This document shows, one piece after another, positions 18,001 to 25,283 of a DNA stretch of 38,396 nt. The notes below the pieces were generated by a model that had not been told where the DNA came from, made no database searches, and saw nothing but the letters and a program-made list of their open reading frames with translations. The stretch comes from Propionibacteriaceae bacterium (GTDB taxonomy: Bacteria; Actinomycetota; Actinomycetes; Propionibacteriales; Propionibacteriaceae): the NCBI GenBank assembly GCA_031286045.1, contig JAITVA010000134.1, positions 1-38,396 on the forward strand, written 5' to 3'. A program made the position numbers and the translations under genes. Every line of letters begins with the position of its first letter. Positions within the stretch are counted from its first letter, which is position 1.

Positions 18001-19295
18001 GCTTGACTGGCTGCGGAGTGGGCGACCAAGTGGTCGATTCGCTGGCTGTCGGTGAGACCGTGGCCTTCGTCGGATGCGCGACGCCTGCCATCACCAACAC
18101 GGCCGGCTACATCGTTGGCCCTGATGTCAATGACGGAGCTGAAGGAGACGTTGTCAACCAGGCCCAGGTGATCGGCACTCCCGTTGACAAGGATGGTGCT
18201 GTCATTGAGAATCCGAATGGGGGCGGCTCGTGGGACCAGGTCTCCAACACCGACACTGCCGAAGCGAATTCCAAACCTGGTGGATCGCCAGCGAAGAATC
18301 AACCGCGTGTCGACATTGAGAAGTTCGACACCCTCGGCACTGACAATGAGACAACTGGTGATTACGACGACTCTTCGGATCCGAAGCTCATCGCTGCGAA
18401 CACACAGACGCCTATTCGCTTCATCGTGAAGAACAACGGGGCGGAAGCCCTCAAGAGCATCACGGTCAGCGATGCGACGAGCGCGGGTGGTGTGGCTTTG
18501 ACCGATGTGTCATGCGACTTCTCGCCGCTCGGCGGTCCGTCTGAAGGGCTGAACTGGGTTGGACCATTCGAGCCGGGTGATGCCTTCGAGTGCACCGGCG
18601 TGTTGCCAGCCCTCCCTGTCGGTGAACTGCACACCGATGTCGCGACCGTCACGGGAGTCGGGGTAGTGTCCGGGTTGCTGGCCACTGATGATGATCCGTG
18701 GAACGGCAAGACGACTGATGAGCCGCCGACGCCCGACACTCCGGGCGCCGACATCGAGAAGTACGACACGCTGAATGGCGATGACGCGATCTCGGGTGAC
18801 TATGACAATTCGGCCAAGCCGATTGAGCCGGGTGTGGCGACTCCGATCGCTATGACTGTCACCAACACCGGCAATGAGGATCTGATCGATATCGTTGTGA
18901 CTGACCAGACGAAGGATGGTTCCAGCGGTGTTCTCACCGGCTTGAGCTGTGACTTCTCCAAGCTCGGCGGTCCGTCCTCTGGGACGACTTGGGCGGGTCC
19001 GTTCAAGGTGGGTGACTCGTTCATCTGCACCGGCACCCTTCCCGCCATGAGCCTGGGTCAGAGTCACACGGACACGGCCACGATCACTGGCACTGGTGTG
19101 GTGACCAAGCTTCCCGTCGGTGACCATGATGACTGGAACGGGAAGGTGGGTCCGAAGATCACCAGCGGAGGCGCTGCGTTGGCAGGCAGTGGTTCCATTC
19201 CGTGGGTGGGCTTGGTGGCCTTGGCCCTGATCGGTTGTGGCATCGTCGGGTTTGTGCTCTATCGCCGGGCACGCACTCATGGTGCCCGCTCATAA
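12039..19295 (+). CDS. very large secreted/cell-wall-anchored modular surface protein with DUF11/DUF7507-like repeats
   Basis: Signal peptide MASIGRKQKGKRAVSLVSAFALAVAAVVVGASSAQA; repeated (I/V)D(I/V)EK(Y/F)DTL...TVTNTG...VSCDFS...F.CTG..LP modules; three LTKWVC modules; C-terminal LAGSG-SIPWVGLVALALIGCGIVGFVLYRRARTHGARS. The ORF also allows ATG 12021. Confidence 0.85.
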   Translation: MASIGRKQKGKRAVSLVSAFALAVAAVVVGASSAQAETADNEQISPVSATPASKTYSWIFDSMGLTYSTQEEMIEALTGYAMKGNTLTASKKLETAFIIPGDTLNMGVGIVGSELAGPANFETVGNVDQEGWYMPGDEGLWSPMLETTVTDSDGTTKTIPLFDLTNLDSNGKVVDGSITEDKPTPKVVYPKGRKCADQEWVYDETTADGPWTYGPSQTLVEDGDTVSYGRQPTTTGAIPPHPSTLWNGWCQGALSLTMKWTPENPTPTDLYGEGYNSAAGRGYSVTFGGTQEMLDYYGTRAVTSSLNEQNADMVSVYGYASAVLPSLQLIKQVCTAYDSSGNPTCTAGKDDGWEKDSTAGDNEGDAGVSNGGVDKGVEQGRVPDGVTTIMWRMIATNTGNLPLENVRVTEDLTNIDPVQGATAPGIESTDCTDKVVKAFLEVGETASVTCQTKLDSAFEGIVQNTAGLNGTVPAHVRLNQSQDQTITDPEGNSIASRFTGYKGEENSVASNVDSAQVILPKSGIKLTKWVCAAGSDCTVPTAGSSDLTTLAGVQTNADGSAKLNTDGTVAVTQGQPTAQWVKETTVSYDATAQWMIVVTNTGNSHLTNIEVFDAAAAITGSHGASTALSSTETTPLAPGASRTYTFSTSNITDTSAFAEGDSKDADNKYAEPTYKNGDDVVNAASATATASDANGKVVPDVNGQPVKVDSNTSTAEVRADVANPAIKLTKWVCGDVAGCADPSPADLATLGGTKTVAGAAAGGWVKEAYVPQGQTAHWIMVVTNIGDTALRDVVIDKDTLTGDDSTLVSDLAPKSIDVLAIGASGSFRGTTSTITNTETPAQGIEDGNTQWANWGEPTYLTGDDVVNTASAAATPARVSETGAVTDLPKPNGEAGDWTVNSNESNAEAYTAEPAIDIEKYDTLDGDTMETGDYDLSSDPKKLVIDGKATPIRFTITNTGTEALRDITVSDVTTAGGVKVTGVSCDFSTVDSTAPKTGVTWAGPLPVEGAFDCTGTLPSMPEANGLHTDVATVVGTGVVSGVEVTDKDPWNARATIKPAVDVEKYDTLPGGGPETGDHDDDYAQLVPGTETPITFTVTNKGTEELKNIVVSDVVTEGDVALKDVSCDFSKYGGPSSGTTWEEGPLPIDASFECTAILPGLPVDSAHADEVTVTATGVVSGKPTEDEDPWKGETPTPSIDIEKYDTLKGDTPKTGDYDDSADPKALVPGVETPISFTVTNTGTEPLLDVTVSDVTTAGGVTVAGVSCDFSTVDQTAPKTGLTWAGPLPVDESFICTGTLPGMVEADGLHTDMSHVVGTGEVSGVEVTDDDPWNGIAEIKPVIDVEKYDTLPGDGPETGDHDDDYAQLKPGTETPITFMVTNRGNEDLANIVVSDAVTEGGVAVENVSCDFSEFGGPSSGTTWAEGPLPVGESFECTGTLPGLPLSTAHTDVVTVTATGVVSGKPTTDEDPWKGETPTPSIDIEKYDTLNGDTASTGDYDDSAAPKALAPGATTPISFTVTNTGTEALVDLTVSDVTTAGGVTVAGVSCDFSTVDKTAPKTGVTWAGPLPVDESFTCTGTLPGMVEADGLHTDVATVVGTGQVSGEKVTDDDPWNGEATIKPVIDVEKYDTLPGDGPAAGDHDDDYAQLKPGAETPITFTVKNEGSEELKNIVVSDVVTEGGVALTNVSCDFSKYGGPSSGTTWEEGPLPLGGTFDCTAILPGLPADSLHTDVVTVTATGVVSGKPTKDEDPWKGETPGEPGIDIEKFDTLGLDNLVTGDYDDSAEPKELAVGKDTPISFLVTNTGKESLVDVVVSDVTTAGGVTLTGVSCDFSKLGGPTSGLMWEGPVAEGESFTCTATLPGLQESDGLHTDVASVTASGEVSGEKVGDKDPWNGRARDVNPGDDDEFHPGIALTKWVCVTGTGCAAPTDADLATLAGGQSTEQWVKETTVTYNTAAEWILVVTNTGDTTLAPVAISKEDLNRGGANHGGLTGCGVGDQVVDSLAVGETVAFVGCATPAITNTAGYIVGPDVNDGAEGDVVNQAQVIGTPVDKDGAVIENPNGGGSWDQVSNTDTAEANSKPGGSPAKNQPRVDIEKFDTLGTDNETTGDYDDSSDPKLIAANTQTPIRFIVKNNGAEALKSITVSDATSAGGVALTDVSCDFSPLGGPSEGLNWVGPFEPGDAFECTGVLPALPVGELHTDVATVTGVGVVSGLLATDDDPWNGKTTDEPPTPDTPGADIEKYDTLNGDDAISGDYDNSAKPIEPGVATPIAMTVTNTGNEDLIDIVVTDQTKDGSSGVLTGLSCDFSKLGGPSSGTTWAGPFKVGDSFICTGTLPAMSLGQSHTDTATITGTGVVTKLPVGDHDDWNGKVGPKITSGGAALAGSGSIPWVGLVALALIGCGIVGFVLYRRARTHGARS
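13608..14780 (+). repeat. C-type LTKWVC modules C1 (13608) and C2 (14214) in the surface protein; C3 is at 17766
   Basis: IKLTKWVCAAGSDC..., IKLTKWVCGDVAGC..., IALTKWVCVTGTGC..., each followed by WVKE...W(I/M)(L/M/I)VVTN.G. Confidence 0.8.
14781..17315 (+). repeat. three tandem A-B superrepeats (A1B1A2B2A3B3) in the surface-protein gene
   Basis: A starts 14781, 15627, 16470 (A4 at 17316); B starts 15213, 16056, 16899. Period 843-846 bp, alternating 429-432 bp A and 414-417 bp B modules. Confidence 0.9.
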
Positions 19296-19314
19296 GATGA
19301 TGTGAGTCATCTGC

Positions 19315-19348
19315 GACTGTCCCGCCTGGCGCGCCAGGCGGGACAGTC
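19315..19348 (+). terminator. intrinsic terminator of the surface-protein gene
   Basis: Perfect 34-bp palindrome gactgtcccgcctggcg|cgccaggcgggacagtc followed by atgttttg. Confidence 0.8.
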
Positions 19349-19575
19349 ATGTTTTGGGGAGTTCCACTTCGCGCGAGCGCCGGCGGGCCGGGTGGAAGTC
19401 CTCATCACGACCTAGGGAATCGATGATCAATCATGCGCCGTCATCTGAACGCTGGGAGGGGCGATCTTCGACCCCCCTATCTAGCGATGGACGTCCAGTC
19501 CATGTACGAGATATGGGGATCGCATCTCACCCACCCCAGCGCCCATCTGACGACACAGCATTAGTTATCGGTTCC

Positions 19576-20229
19576 CTAGGAGGATCGCCATAGGCGTGGC
19601 CAACTGACACCGCAGTCCATCAGCATCAGGCGCAGCAGCGGCAGCGAGATTCCCACCACGTTGTGATAGTCGCCCTCAATGGCTGAGATGAAAGGCCCGC
19701 CCAAGCCGTCGATGGTGAAGCCACCGGCGACGTTGACGGGTTCGCCGGTGGCGACGTAGGCCTCGACTTCGGCGTCGGTCATGTCAGCCATGTGAACGAC
19801 ACTGCTGCCAACCCTGGTGTCGCGGCGGACCTGCTGATCTGTGGCGACGATGAGGTGGTGGCCGGTCACCAATGTGCCGGAACGACCGCGTGTACGACGC
19901 AAGAGCGCGACGGCGGCTTGTGCGCTGCCGGGTTTGCCTTGCGGCTCACCGTCGAAATCAAGCACTGAGTCACAGCCGATGACGATGACGTCGTCCTTCT
20001 GGTCCAGGCCGGCGAAGACCGCCTCCGCCTTGTGTCGCGCCAGAAGCGCCACCAAATCCGTTGGGGTAGGGGCGTGGAAACTGGATTCGTCAACACCGGC
20101 GACAATGACATCAGGTTGGAGGCCCGCAGCCTGTAAAGTGGCCAATCTGGCCGGGGAATGAGAGGCGAGAATCAGTCGAATCGCGCGGCTGACGGGCGTC
20201 ACTGGTCGGGGTGTGTGGATGGGCTGCAT
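19576..20229 (-). CDS. maf: Maf-like nucleotide pyrophosphatase
   Basis: IRLILASHSPARLATLQAAGLQPDVIVAGVDESSF, VIGCDSVLDFDGEPQGKP, GGFTIDGLGGPFISAIEGDYHNVVGISLP. Confidence 0.92.
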   Translation of the reverse strand: MQPIHTPRPVTPVSRAIRLILASHSPARLATLQAAGLQPDVIVAGVDESSFHAPTPTDLVALLARHKAEAVFAGLDQKDDVIVIGCDSVLDFDGEPQGKPGSAQAAVALLRRTRGRSGTLVTGHHLIVATDQQVRRDTRVGSSVVHMADMTDAEVEAYVATGEPVNVAGGFTIDGLGGPFISAIEGDYHNVVGISLPLLRLMLMDCGVSWPRLWRSS

Positions 20230-20247
20230 TCCTGTACGGTACCAGGT

Positions 20248-21126
20248 GTGAAGAATCCTCGGTCGCTCACGGTCAGTTCCGCTCGCTTGTGCTCAGTTCA
20301 CGACTTTCGGGATGGTCTTGTCCGCGAACTGGATCGATGGGAGGGGCGTTCCGAGTCCGGTGAGCCCGCCTGGGTTGTCGATGTGGTGCCGCGCACTGGG
20401 TCGACCAACACCGACGCGGTCGCTGAGGTGCGTGCTGGCGCCAGGCAGGCGTACTCGGTGCTGATCGCGCTTGACCAGGTCGCGGGCAAGGGTCGCCTGG
20501 ACCGACAGTGGGAAGCACCGGCTGGCAGCGCCTTGTTTCTGTCCATGGTGGTGCCCATAGTGGCCGACTCGGCTCACTGGGGTGTGATGCCGCTGGTCGC
20601 CGGGCTCGCGGTTCAGCGTGGATTGAGCGCTCTCGCCCGCGACTACGGAGCGGTCTCAGCCCCGGCGCGAGCCACGTTGAAGTGGCCCAACGACGTGCTC
20701 TTGTGCGGCGGCGGTGTGGACGAGCCTATGAAGGTGTGCGGTGTTTTGTTGGAGACGGTCCGCGACAAGGCGGTGATCGGTGTTGGTGTCAACGTGTCGC
20801 AGACGAAGGACCGCATCGTCTTCCCCCGCGCCACCTCTCTGGCCTTGTGTGGGTTGGGTGTCAGCCGAGAGCAGGTCGCCGCGGCAGTGTTGCGTCAGGT
20901 GGGTGAGTTGTGGCCGCTCTTGGCCACTCAGGGTGGTCGCGATCAGGCTTTGGCTGAATACCGCCGTTCCTGCGACACGATCGGGCGTCAGGTTCGGGTC
21001 TACCTCGACCAAAACACGTCGGTCGAGGGAGGGGTCTGTGACGTCGCCGACGACGGCGAGTTGCTCGTCAATGTCGAGGGGACGGCCCGCCGTTTCGCCA
21101 GCGGTGACGTTTACCATCTCCGCTGA
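20248..21126 (+). CDS. birA: biotin--[acetyl-CoA-carboxylase] ligase
   Basis: RTGSTNTDAVAEVRAG, ALDQVAGKGRLDRQWEAPAGSALFLSMV, LKWPNDVLLCGG. GTG 20248 lies 7 nt after TACGGT. Confidence 0.92.
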   Translation: MKNPRSLTVSSARLCSVHDFRDGLVRELDRWEGRSESGEPAWVVDVVPRTGSTNTDAVAEVRAGARQAYSVLIALDQVAGKGRLDRQWEAPAGSALFLSMVVPIVADSAHWGVMPLVAGLAVQRGLSALARDYGAVSAPARATLKWPNDVLLCGGGVDEPMKVCGVLLETVRDKAVIGVGVNVSQTKDRIVFPRATSLALCGLGVSREQVAAAVLRQVGELWPLLATQGGRDQALAEYRRSCDTIGRQVRVYLDQNTSVEGGVCDVADDGELLVNVEGTARRFASGDVYHLR

Positions 21127-21193
21127 TCGAGAAAACCAGTGTTCAGGCTAGTCATGTGCTGATTAGGGACTGATTCAAGGGGCCGTCCTATTT

Positions 21194-21236
21194 CGCAAGA
21201 AAAAACTTGCGGAATATCCTCGGCGTTGGATAGCCT
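21194..21236 (+). promoter_or_regulatory. predicted feo promoter with an inverted repeat overlapping the -35
   Basis: cgcaag-aaaaaa-cttgcg (21194-21211); TTGCGG (21207-21212)-N18-TAGCCT (21231-21236); ATG at 21244. Confidence 0.5.
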
Positions 21237-21243
21237 TGCCCTC

Positions 21244-21483
21244 ATGAATGTTGCAGTAACCGTGAAACTCGACCAGGCCCCGGTCGACCAGCCCTTGTCC
21301 ATCGTCGGCACGTCCACTGATCCAGTCGTCGCGCAGCGCTTGTCTAGGCTGGGTTGGCGTCCCGGGGGACAGGTCCGGGTCGTGCGCAAGACTTCCGGGG
21401 GCGCTCGCGTTCTCGACCTCAACGACAGCCGCGTGGCGATCAGCGGTGATCTGGCGAAGTCCTTGTGTGTGGAGGCCGCCTGA
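21244..21483 (+). CDS. feoA: ferrous iron transport protein A
   Basis: SH3-like small protein; LSRLGWRPGGQVRVVRKTSGGARVLDLNDSRVAISGDLAKSLCVE; overlaps feoB. Confidence 0.88.
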   Translation: MNVAVTVKLDQAPVDQPLSIVGTSTDPVVAQRLSRLGWRPGGQVRVVRKTSGGARVLDLNDSRVAISGDLAKSLCVEAA

Positions 21484-23597
21484 TGGGCAAGAACTCGACT
21501 GTCAATGTGACTGTCAAGGCGAGCCAGGTCGCAGAGCCCGCTGCCTGCTGCGAGGCTCACGATGAAGCTGGCTGCCTCCTGGGTTCCACCGCGCCGAGAC
21601 GAGGAAACTCACCGTTGGAGATCCTCACGACCAAGCCGTGCTGTCTCGTCCATGATGAGACGGCGGCCTCGGGCCGGACGATCGCTTTGGTCGGGGCGCC
21701 CAACGTCGGTAAATCAACCTTGTTCAACGCGCTCACCGGAGCACGCGCCGTCATGGGCAACTGGCCGGGCACCACTGTCGAGGTCTTCCGTGGCGTCTGG
21801 CGTTACAGGGTGGACGCCACCACCTGCGACTGTGTCGAGTGTGATTGTGGTGGCGACCATGAGTCGGGCAAAGGCGCCAGCCGTCGTGAAGCCACCATCA
21901 TCGACATGCCTGGGGCCTACGCCCTCGAGTCCTCATCGCCTGATGAGGATCTGACCCGTGAGTTCGTGGACGATCCGACTGCCGCGCCCGACCTTTTGGT
22001 GGCTGTCATCGACGCCGCCCATCTGGCGCGCAGCCTGTATCTGGTGGCTGAACTGAGAGAGAAGTCACGTCGCATGGTGGTGGCCCTCACCATGTCCGAC
22101 ATGGCTCGGCGTCACGGCATCGAAGTCGACACTTACGCCCTGTCCGAGGTGATCGGCGTGCCGGTGGTCCAGGTCGATCCGCGTCATCGATCGGGGCTGG
22201 ACAACTTGACCAGGGTCATCCTCGACGCCATCTATGGCCCGATTCCCCAGCCACGCGCTCGTGTCGCCGACATCGCCGATGACGAGGACGAACGCTTCGC
22301 CTGGATATCGACTGCGGTCGATCGCGGCACCGTGTCCAAGGGTGTCGGTCACCAGCAGTTCTCCGACAAGGTCGACCGAGTCCTCTTGGCTCCTGTGCTC
22401 GGCCCGCTGATCTTCCTGGCAGTTATGTGGCTGGTCTTTCAAATCACCACGACGGTGGCTGCGCCGCTGCAAGACGGCTTGAGCTGGATATTCGACGAGC
22501 CCGTCAGCGAGGCGGTGACCTGGGCGCTGACTCAGGTCGGGCTCGACGGCAGCTGGGTCGAGGGGCTGCTGGTGACCGGAGTCATCGGAGGGCTCGGGGC
22601 GCTACTCAGTTTCACGCCTTTGATGGCGCTGATGTTTGTGCTGTTGGCCTTGCTTGAAGACTCCGGCTACCTGGCCCGCGCCGCCGTTCTGACAGATCGT
22701 GCCATGTCGGTGCTCGGCTTGCCTGGTCGGGCCTTCCTACCCTTGGTGGTCGGCTTCGGCTGCAACGTTCCGGCGATCGCCGCCACCCGTGTCCTGTCGA
22801 CGCCACGACAACGCCTCCTGACCGTCCTTCTCATCCCCTTCACCGCCTGCACTGCTCGGTTGACGGTGTTCGTGATGCTGGGAACGGTCTTCTTCGATCG
22901 CTGGGCCGGAACCGCCGTGTTCGCGATGTACCTCCTCTCCATCATTCTGGTCGTCCTGACTGGTTTGGTGTTGCGGCGGACCTTGTGGCGCACCATGGGC
23001 AAGGAGCCACTGGTCATCGACTTGCCGCCCTACCAAACTCCGACCTTGCGCTTGACGGTGTCGGTGGCCTGGGGCCGCCTCAAGGGTTTCCTCCAAACCG
23101 CCGCTGGCATCATCTTGGGGACCATCATCGTCGTGTGGTTGCTGCAGTCGATTCCTGTCATCGGTGGAGTCGGTTTCGCCCAGGTCGACATCGAGGATTC
23201 GGTCTATGGGTGGTTCGCTCAGGCGGTCTCGCCCCTGTTCTCGTTGGCCGGCTTCGGCACGTGGCAGACCGTGTCCGCTCTGATCGTCGGGTTCGTCGCC
23301 AAAGAGGCCGTCATCTCCAGTTGGGCCCAAACCTACGCTGTGATCGATCCCGACGATGTCGCGACCCTCGGCCAGCACATCACCTCTGCCTTCGACCTGT
23401 CATCTGGTGGGCACATCATCCCCGCGGCGGTGGCGTTCATGGTGTTCTTCTTGGCGTACACCCCGTGTGTGGCGACCTTGGCCGCGCAAAAGCGTGAAGT
23501 CGGGTGGAAGTGGACCGGCTTCGGCGTCGTCATGCAATTGATCGTGGCCTTGGTCTTGGCCATCGCCGTCTTCCAAGTTGGAAGGTTGTTCTGGTGA
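21483..23597 (+). CDS. feoB: ferrous iron transport protein B
   Basis: GAPNVGKSTLFNALTGARAVMGNWPGTTVE, DMPGAYAL, Gate motif GFGCNVPAIAATR, multiple TMs. Confidence 0.96.
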   Translation: MGKNSTVNVTVKASQVAEPAACCEAHDEAGCLLGSTAPRRGNSPLEILTTKPCCLVHDETAASGRTIALVGAPNVGKSTLFNALTGARAVMGNWPGTTVEVFRGVWRYRVDATTCDCVECDCGGDHESGKGASRREATIIDMPGAYALESSSPDEDLTREFVDDPTAAPDLLVAVIDAAHLARSLYLVAELREKSRRMVVALTMSDMARRHGIEVDTYALSEVIGVPVVQVDPRHRSGLDNLTRVILDAIYGPIPQPRARVADIADDEDERFAWISTAVDRGTVSKGVGHQQFSDKVDRVLLAPVLGPLIFLAVMWLVFQITTTVAAPLQDGLSWIFDEPVSEAVTWALTQVGLDGSWVEGLLVTGVIGGLGALLSFTPLMALMFVLLALLEDSGYLARAAVLTDRAMSVLGLPGRAFLPLVVGFGCNVPAIAATRVLSTPRQRLLTVLLIPFTACTARLTVFVMLGTVFFDRWAGTAVFAMYLLSIILVVLTGLVLRRTLWRTMGKEPLVIDLPPYQTPTLRLTVSVAWGRLKGFLQTAAGIILGTIIVVWLLQSIPVIGGVGFAQVDIEDSVYGWFAQAVSPLFSLAGFGTWQTVSALIVGFVAKEAVISSWAQTYAVIDPDDVATLGQHITSAFDLSSGGHIIPAAVAFMVFFLAYTPCVATLAAQKREVGWKWTGFGVVMQLIVALVLAIAVFQVGRLFW

Positions 23598-23884
23598 GTG
23601 CGGGTCCACTGGCTCAGGTGCTCGACGCCTTCACCCGACCTGGCGTCAGATCGGTGGCGCAGATCTCGCGTGTGACCGGTTTGGACGCGGACGTGGTCGA
23701 GGCGGCAGTTGATCACCTGATTCGTGCCGAGCGCCTAGTGGCGGAGCCGTTGGCCTCCGGTTGCCCCGGTGGCGCATGTGGTGGCTGCGCCCTGTGGGAG
23801 CGTGGTTGCGCTGGTCCGATCAAACGTCCGGTCGGCCCCCATGGCCGAACTTTGGCTTTGGTGGGTGCGCCTGAACCCGACTGA
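23594..23884 (+). CDS. FeoC-like winged-helix protein with a Cys cluster
   Basis: GTGA overlap with the feoB stop; VSAGPLAQVLDAFTRPGVRSVAQISRVTGLDADVVEAAVDHLIRAERLVAEPLASGCPGGACGGCALWERGC. Confidence 0.75.
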   Translation: MSAGPLAQVLDAFTRPGVRSVAQISRVTGLDADVVEAAVDHLIRAERLVAEPLASGCPGGACGGCALWERGCAGPIKRPVGPHGRTLALVGAPEPD

Positions 23885-23923
23885 TTCGAAGCGTGGTTCG
23901 TCACCAGATGCCTCGACGGACCT

Positions 23924-23954
23924 GATGCCCCCAGCGACTATCGCCGGGGGCATC
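23924..23954. terminator. bidirectional terminator between convergent feoC-like and murD2
   Basis: gatgccccc...gggggcatc 9-bp arms plus inner gcga/tcgc pairing. Confidence 0.65.
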
Positions 23955-23962
23955 GCTCTATG

Positions 23963-25276
23963 TCAGGCGAGTGGCTGGGCGCAGGCGGCGATGGCTTCGA
24001 TATACGCTGCCGACTTGGCCTCGTAATTGGCGTACAGATCGTAGCTGGGGGCCCCCGGCGACAAGATGACATGGGAGTCGGCTGGGCCGAGGATGGCGGC
24101 GATCCGGACGGCTTCGTCGAGGCTGTCGGCGTGGCGCACCATGGTTGGTTGCTCGGCCTCATAACCAGCGGCGATGTCACGACCGTTGCTCGGCATGGTG
24201 ACCACGTATGGCAGGTTGTCGGGTCGGCTCAGCAAGTACTCGGTCAAACCAGCGTAGGAGATGCCCCGGCTCTGACCACCGACGATGAAGGTTCGTGGCG
24301 TCTGCGCCAATGCCTGACCGGCGGCGATGACGGACTCCGCCGAGGTGGACAGGGTGTCGTCGTACCACCGGCGTCGACCAGTCGTGGCGATCAGGTTCAG
24401 TCGGTGGGGCAGGGCTTGGAATGTGGAGACGACCTGGGCGATGCTGTCATCGCTGACGGGCACACCCCAGGCCTGTGCTGCGAGCAGGGCGAGGGCGAGG
24501 TTGTGCCGCCCCGGTCCAGAGGCGAACAGCAGTGGCACCTGGCTCGGATCCAAGCCAGCGATGACGCAGTCCAAGCGATCAGTCACGTCAGGTGACACTG
24601 CGATGGCATCGACATCACGGAAGTTGACGCCCAAGCCGGTGATCGTCTCCAGCGTCGCCTGGTCGGCGACCAGGGTTTTCGCTCCTTGTGTGAAGACGCG
24701 GCACTTGTCGCGCCAATACGCTTCCAGCGAACCGTGCCAGGTGAGGTGTTCCTGATAGAGGTTGACGATGACGGCAAGCGACGGGGAGCGGGTCAAACTG
24801 TGGCACTGGTAACTCGACAATTCCACCACGGTCGTGTCGGATGACGCGGGAAGACTGAGCAAGGGGATGCCGATATTGCCGGCCAATCGGGCTGGCTCGC
24901 CCGATTGGTTGAGCAGGGCCGTGATCAGGCTGGTGGTGGTGGATTTTCCCTTGGTGCCGGTGACTCCGATGCAGTGGTCAGCGTTGGTCGCCATCCACAG
25001 GTCGGTGCCGGATGTGACGGTCACAGCTCGATCAGCCAAGGTCCGGCGGAAAGGATGGACTCCTGGCACCCCGGGCGAGACGATGACGGTGTCGGCGTCG
25101 AGGAGATGCGGCAGCGCCTGCGGTCCGTGGATGACCTTGACCCGCCCGTCTGCCATGCCAGGTGGGTCGGCCATGCTTTCGTCGACCATCACGACCTGAG
25201 CCGCCGGTTGGTTTTTGACAAGCCATTCCATGGTGGCTTGGCCCTCACGGCCAGTGCCCCAGATGCCATAGATCAT
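23963..25276 (-). CDS. murD2: MurD-family ligase, probable UDP-MurNAc-L-Ala--L-Glu ligase (MurD2)
   Basis: MIYGIWGTGREGQATMEWL, VTGTKGKSTTTSLI, VVELSSYQ, directly downstream of murL in the same orientation. Confidence 0.8.
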   Translation of the reverse strand: MIYGIWGTGREGQATMEWLVKNQPAAQVVMVDESMADPPGMADGRVKVIHGPQALPHLLDADTVIVSPGVPGVHPFRRTLADRAVTVTSGTDLWMATNADHCIGVTGTKGKSTTTSLITALLNQSGEPARLAGNIGIPLLSLPASSDTTVVELSSYQCHSLTRSPSLAVIVNLYQEHLTWHGSLEAYWRDKCRVFTQGAKTLVADQATLETITGLGVNFRDVDAIAVSPDVTDRLDCVIAGLDPSQVPLLFASGPGRHNLALALLAAQAWGVPVSDDSIAQVVSTFQALPHRLNLIATTGRRRWYDDTLSTSAESVIAAGQALAQTPRTFIVGGQSRGISYAGLTEYLLSRPDNLPYVVTMPSNGRDIAAGYEAEQPTMVRHADSLDEAVRIAAILGPADSHVILSPGAPSYDLYANYEAKSAAYIEAIAACAQPLA

Positions 25277-25283
25277 GCTGGTC

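Noticed and set aside
14781-19158. Possible CRISPR-like or minisatellite array
   Set aside because: Repeats are in-frame protein modules of about 415-450 bp, not short direct repeats with spacers.
21140-21172. Possible IdeR/DtxR box (ttcaggctagtcatgtgct) upstream of feoA
   Set aside because: Only the left half resembles TTAGGTTAG; the right half does not match, so it is not called.
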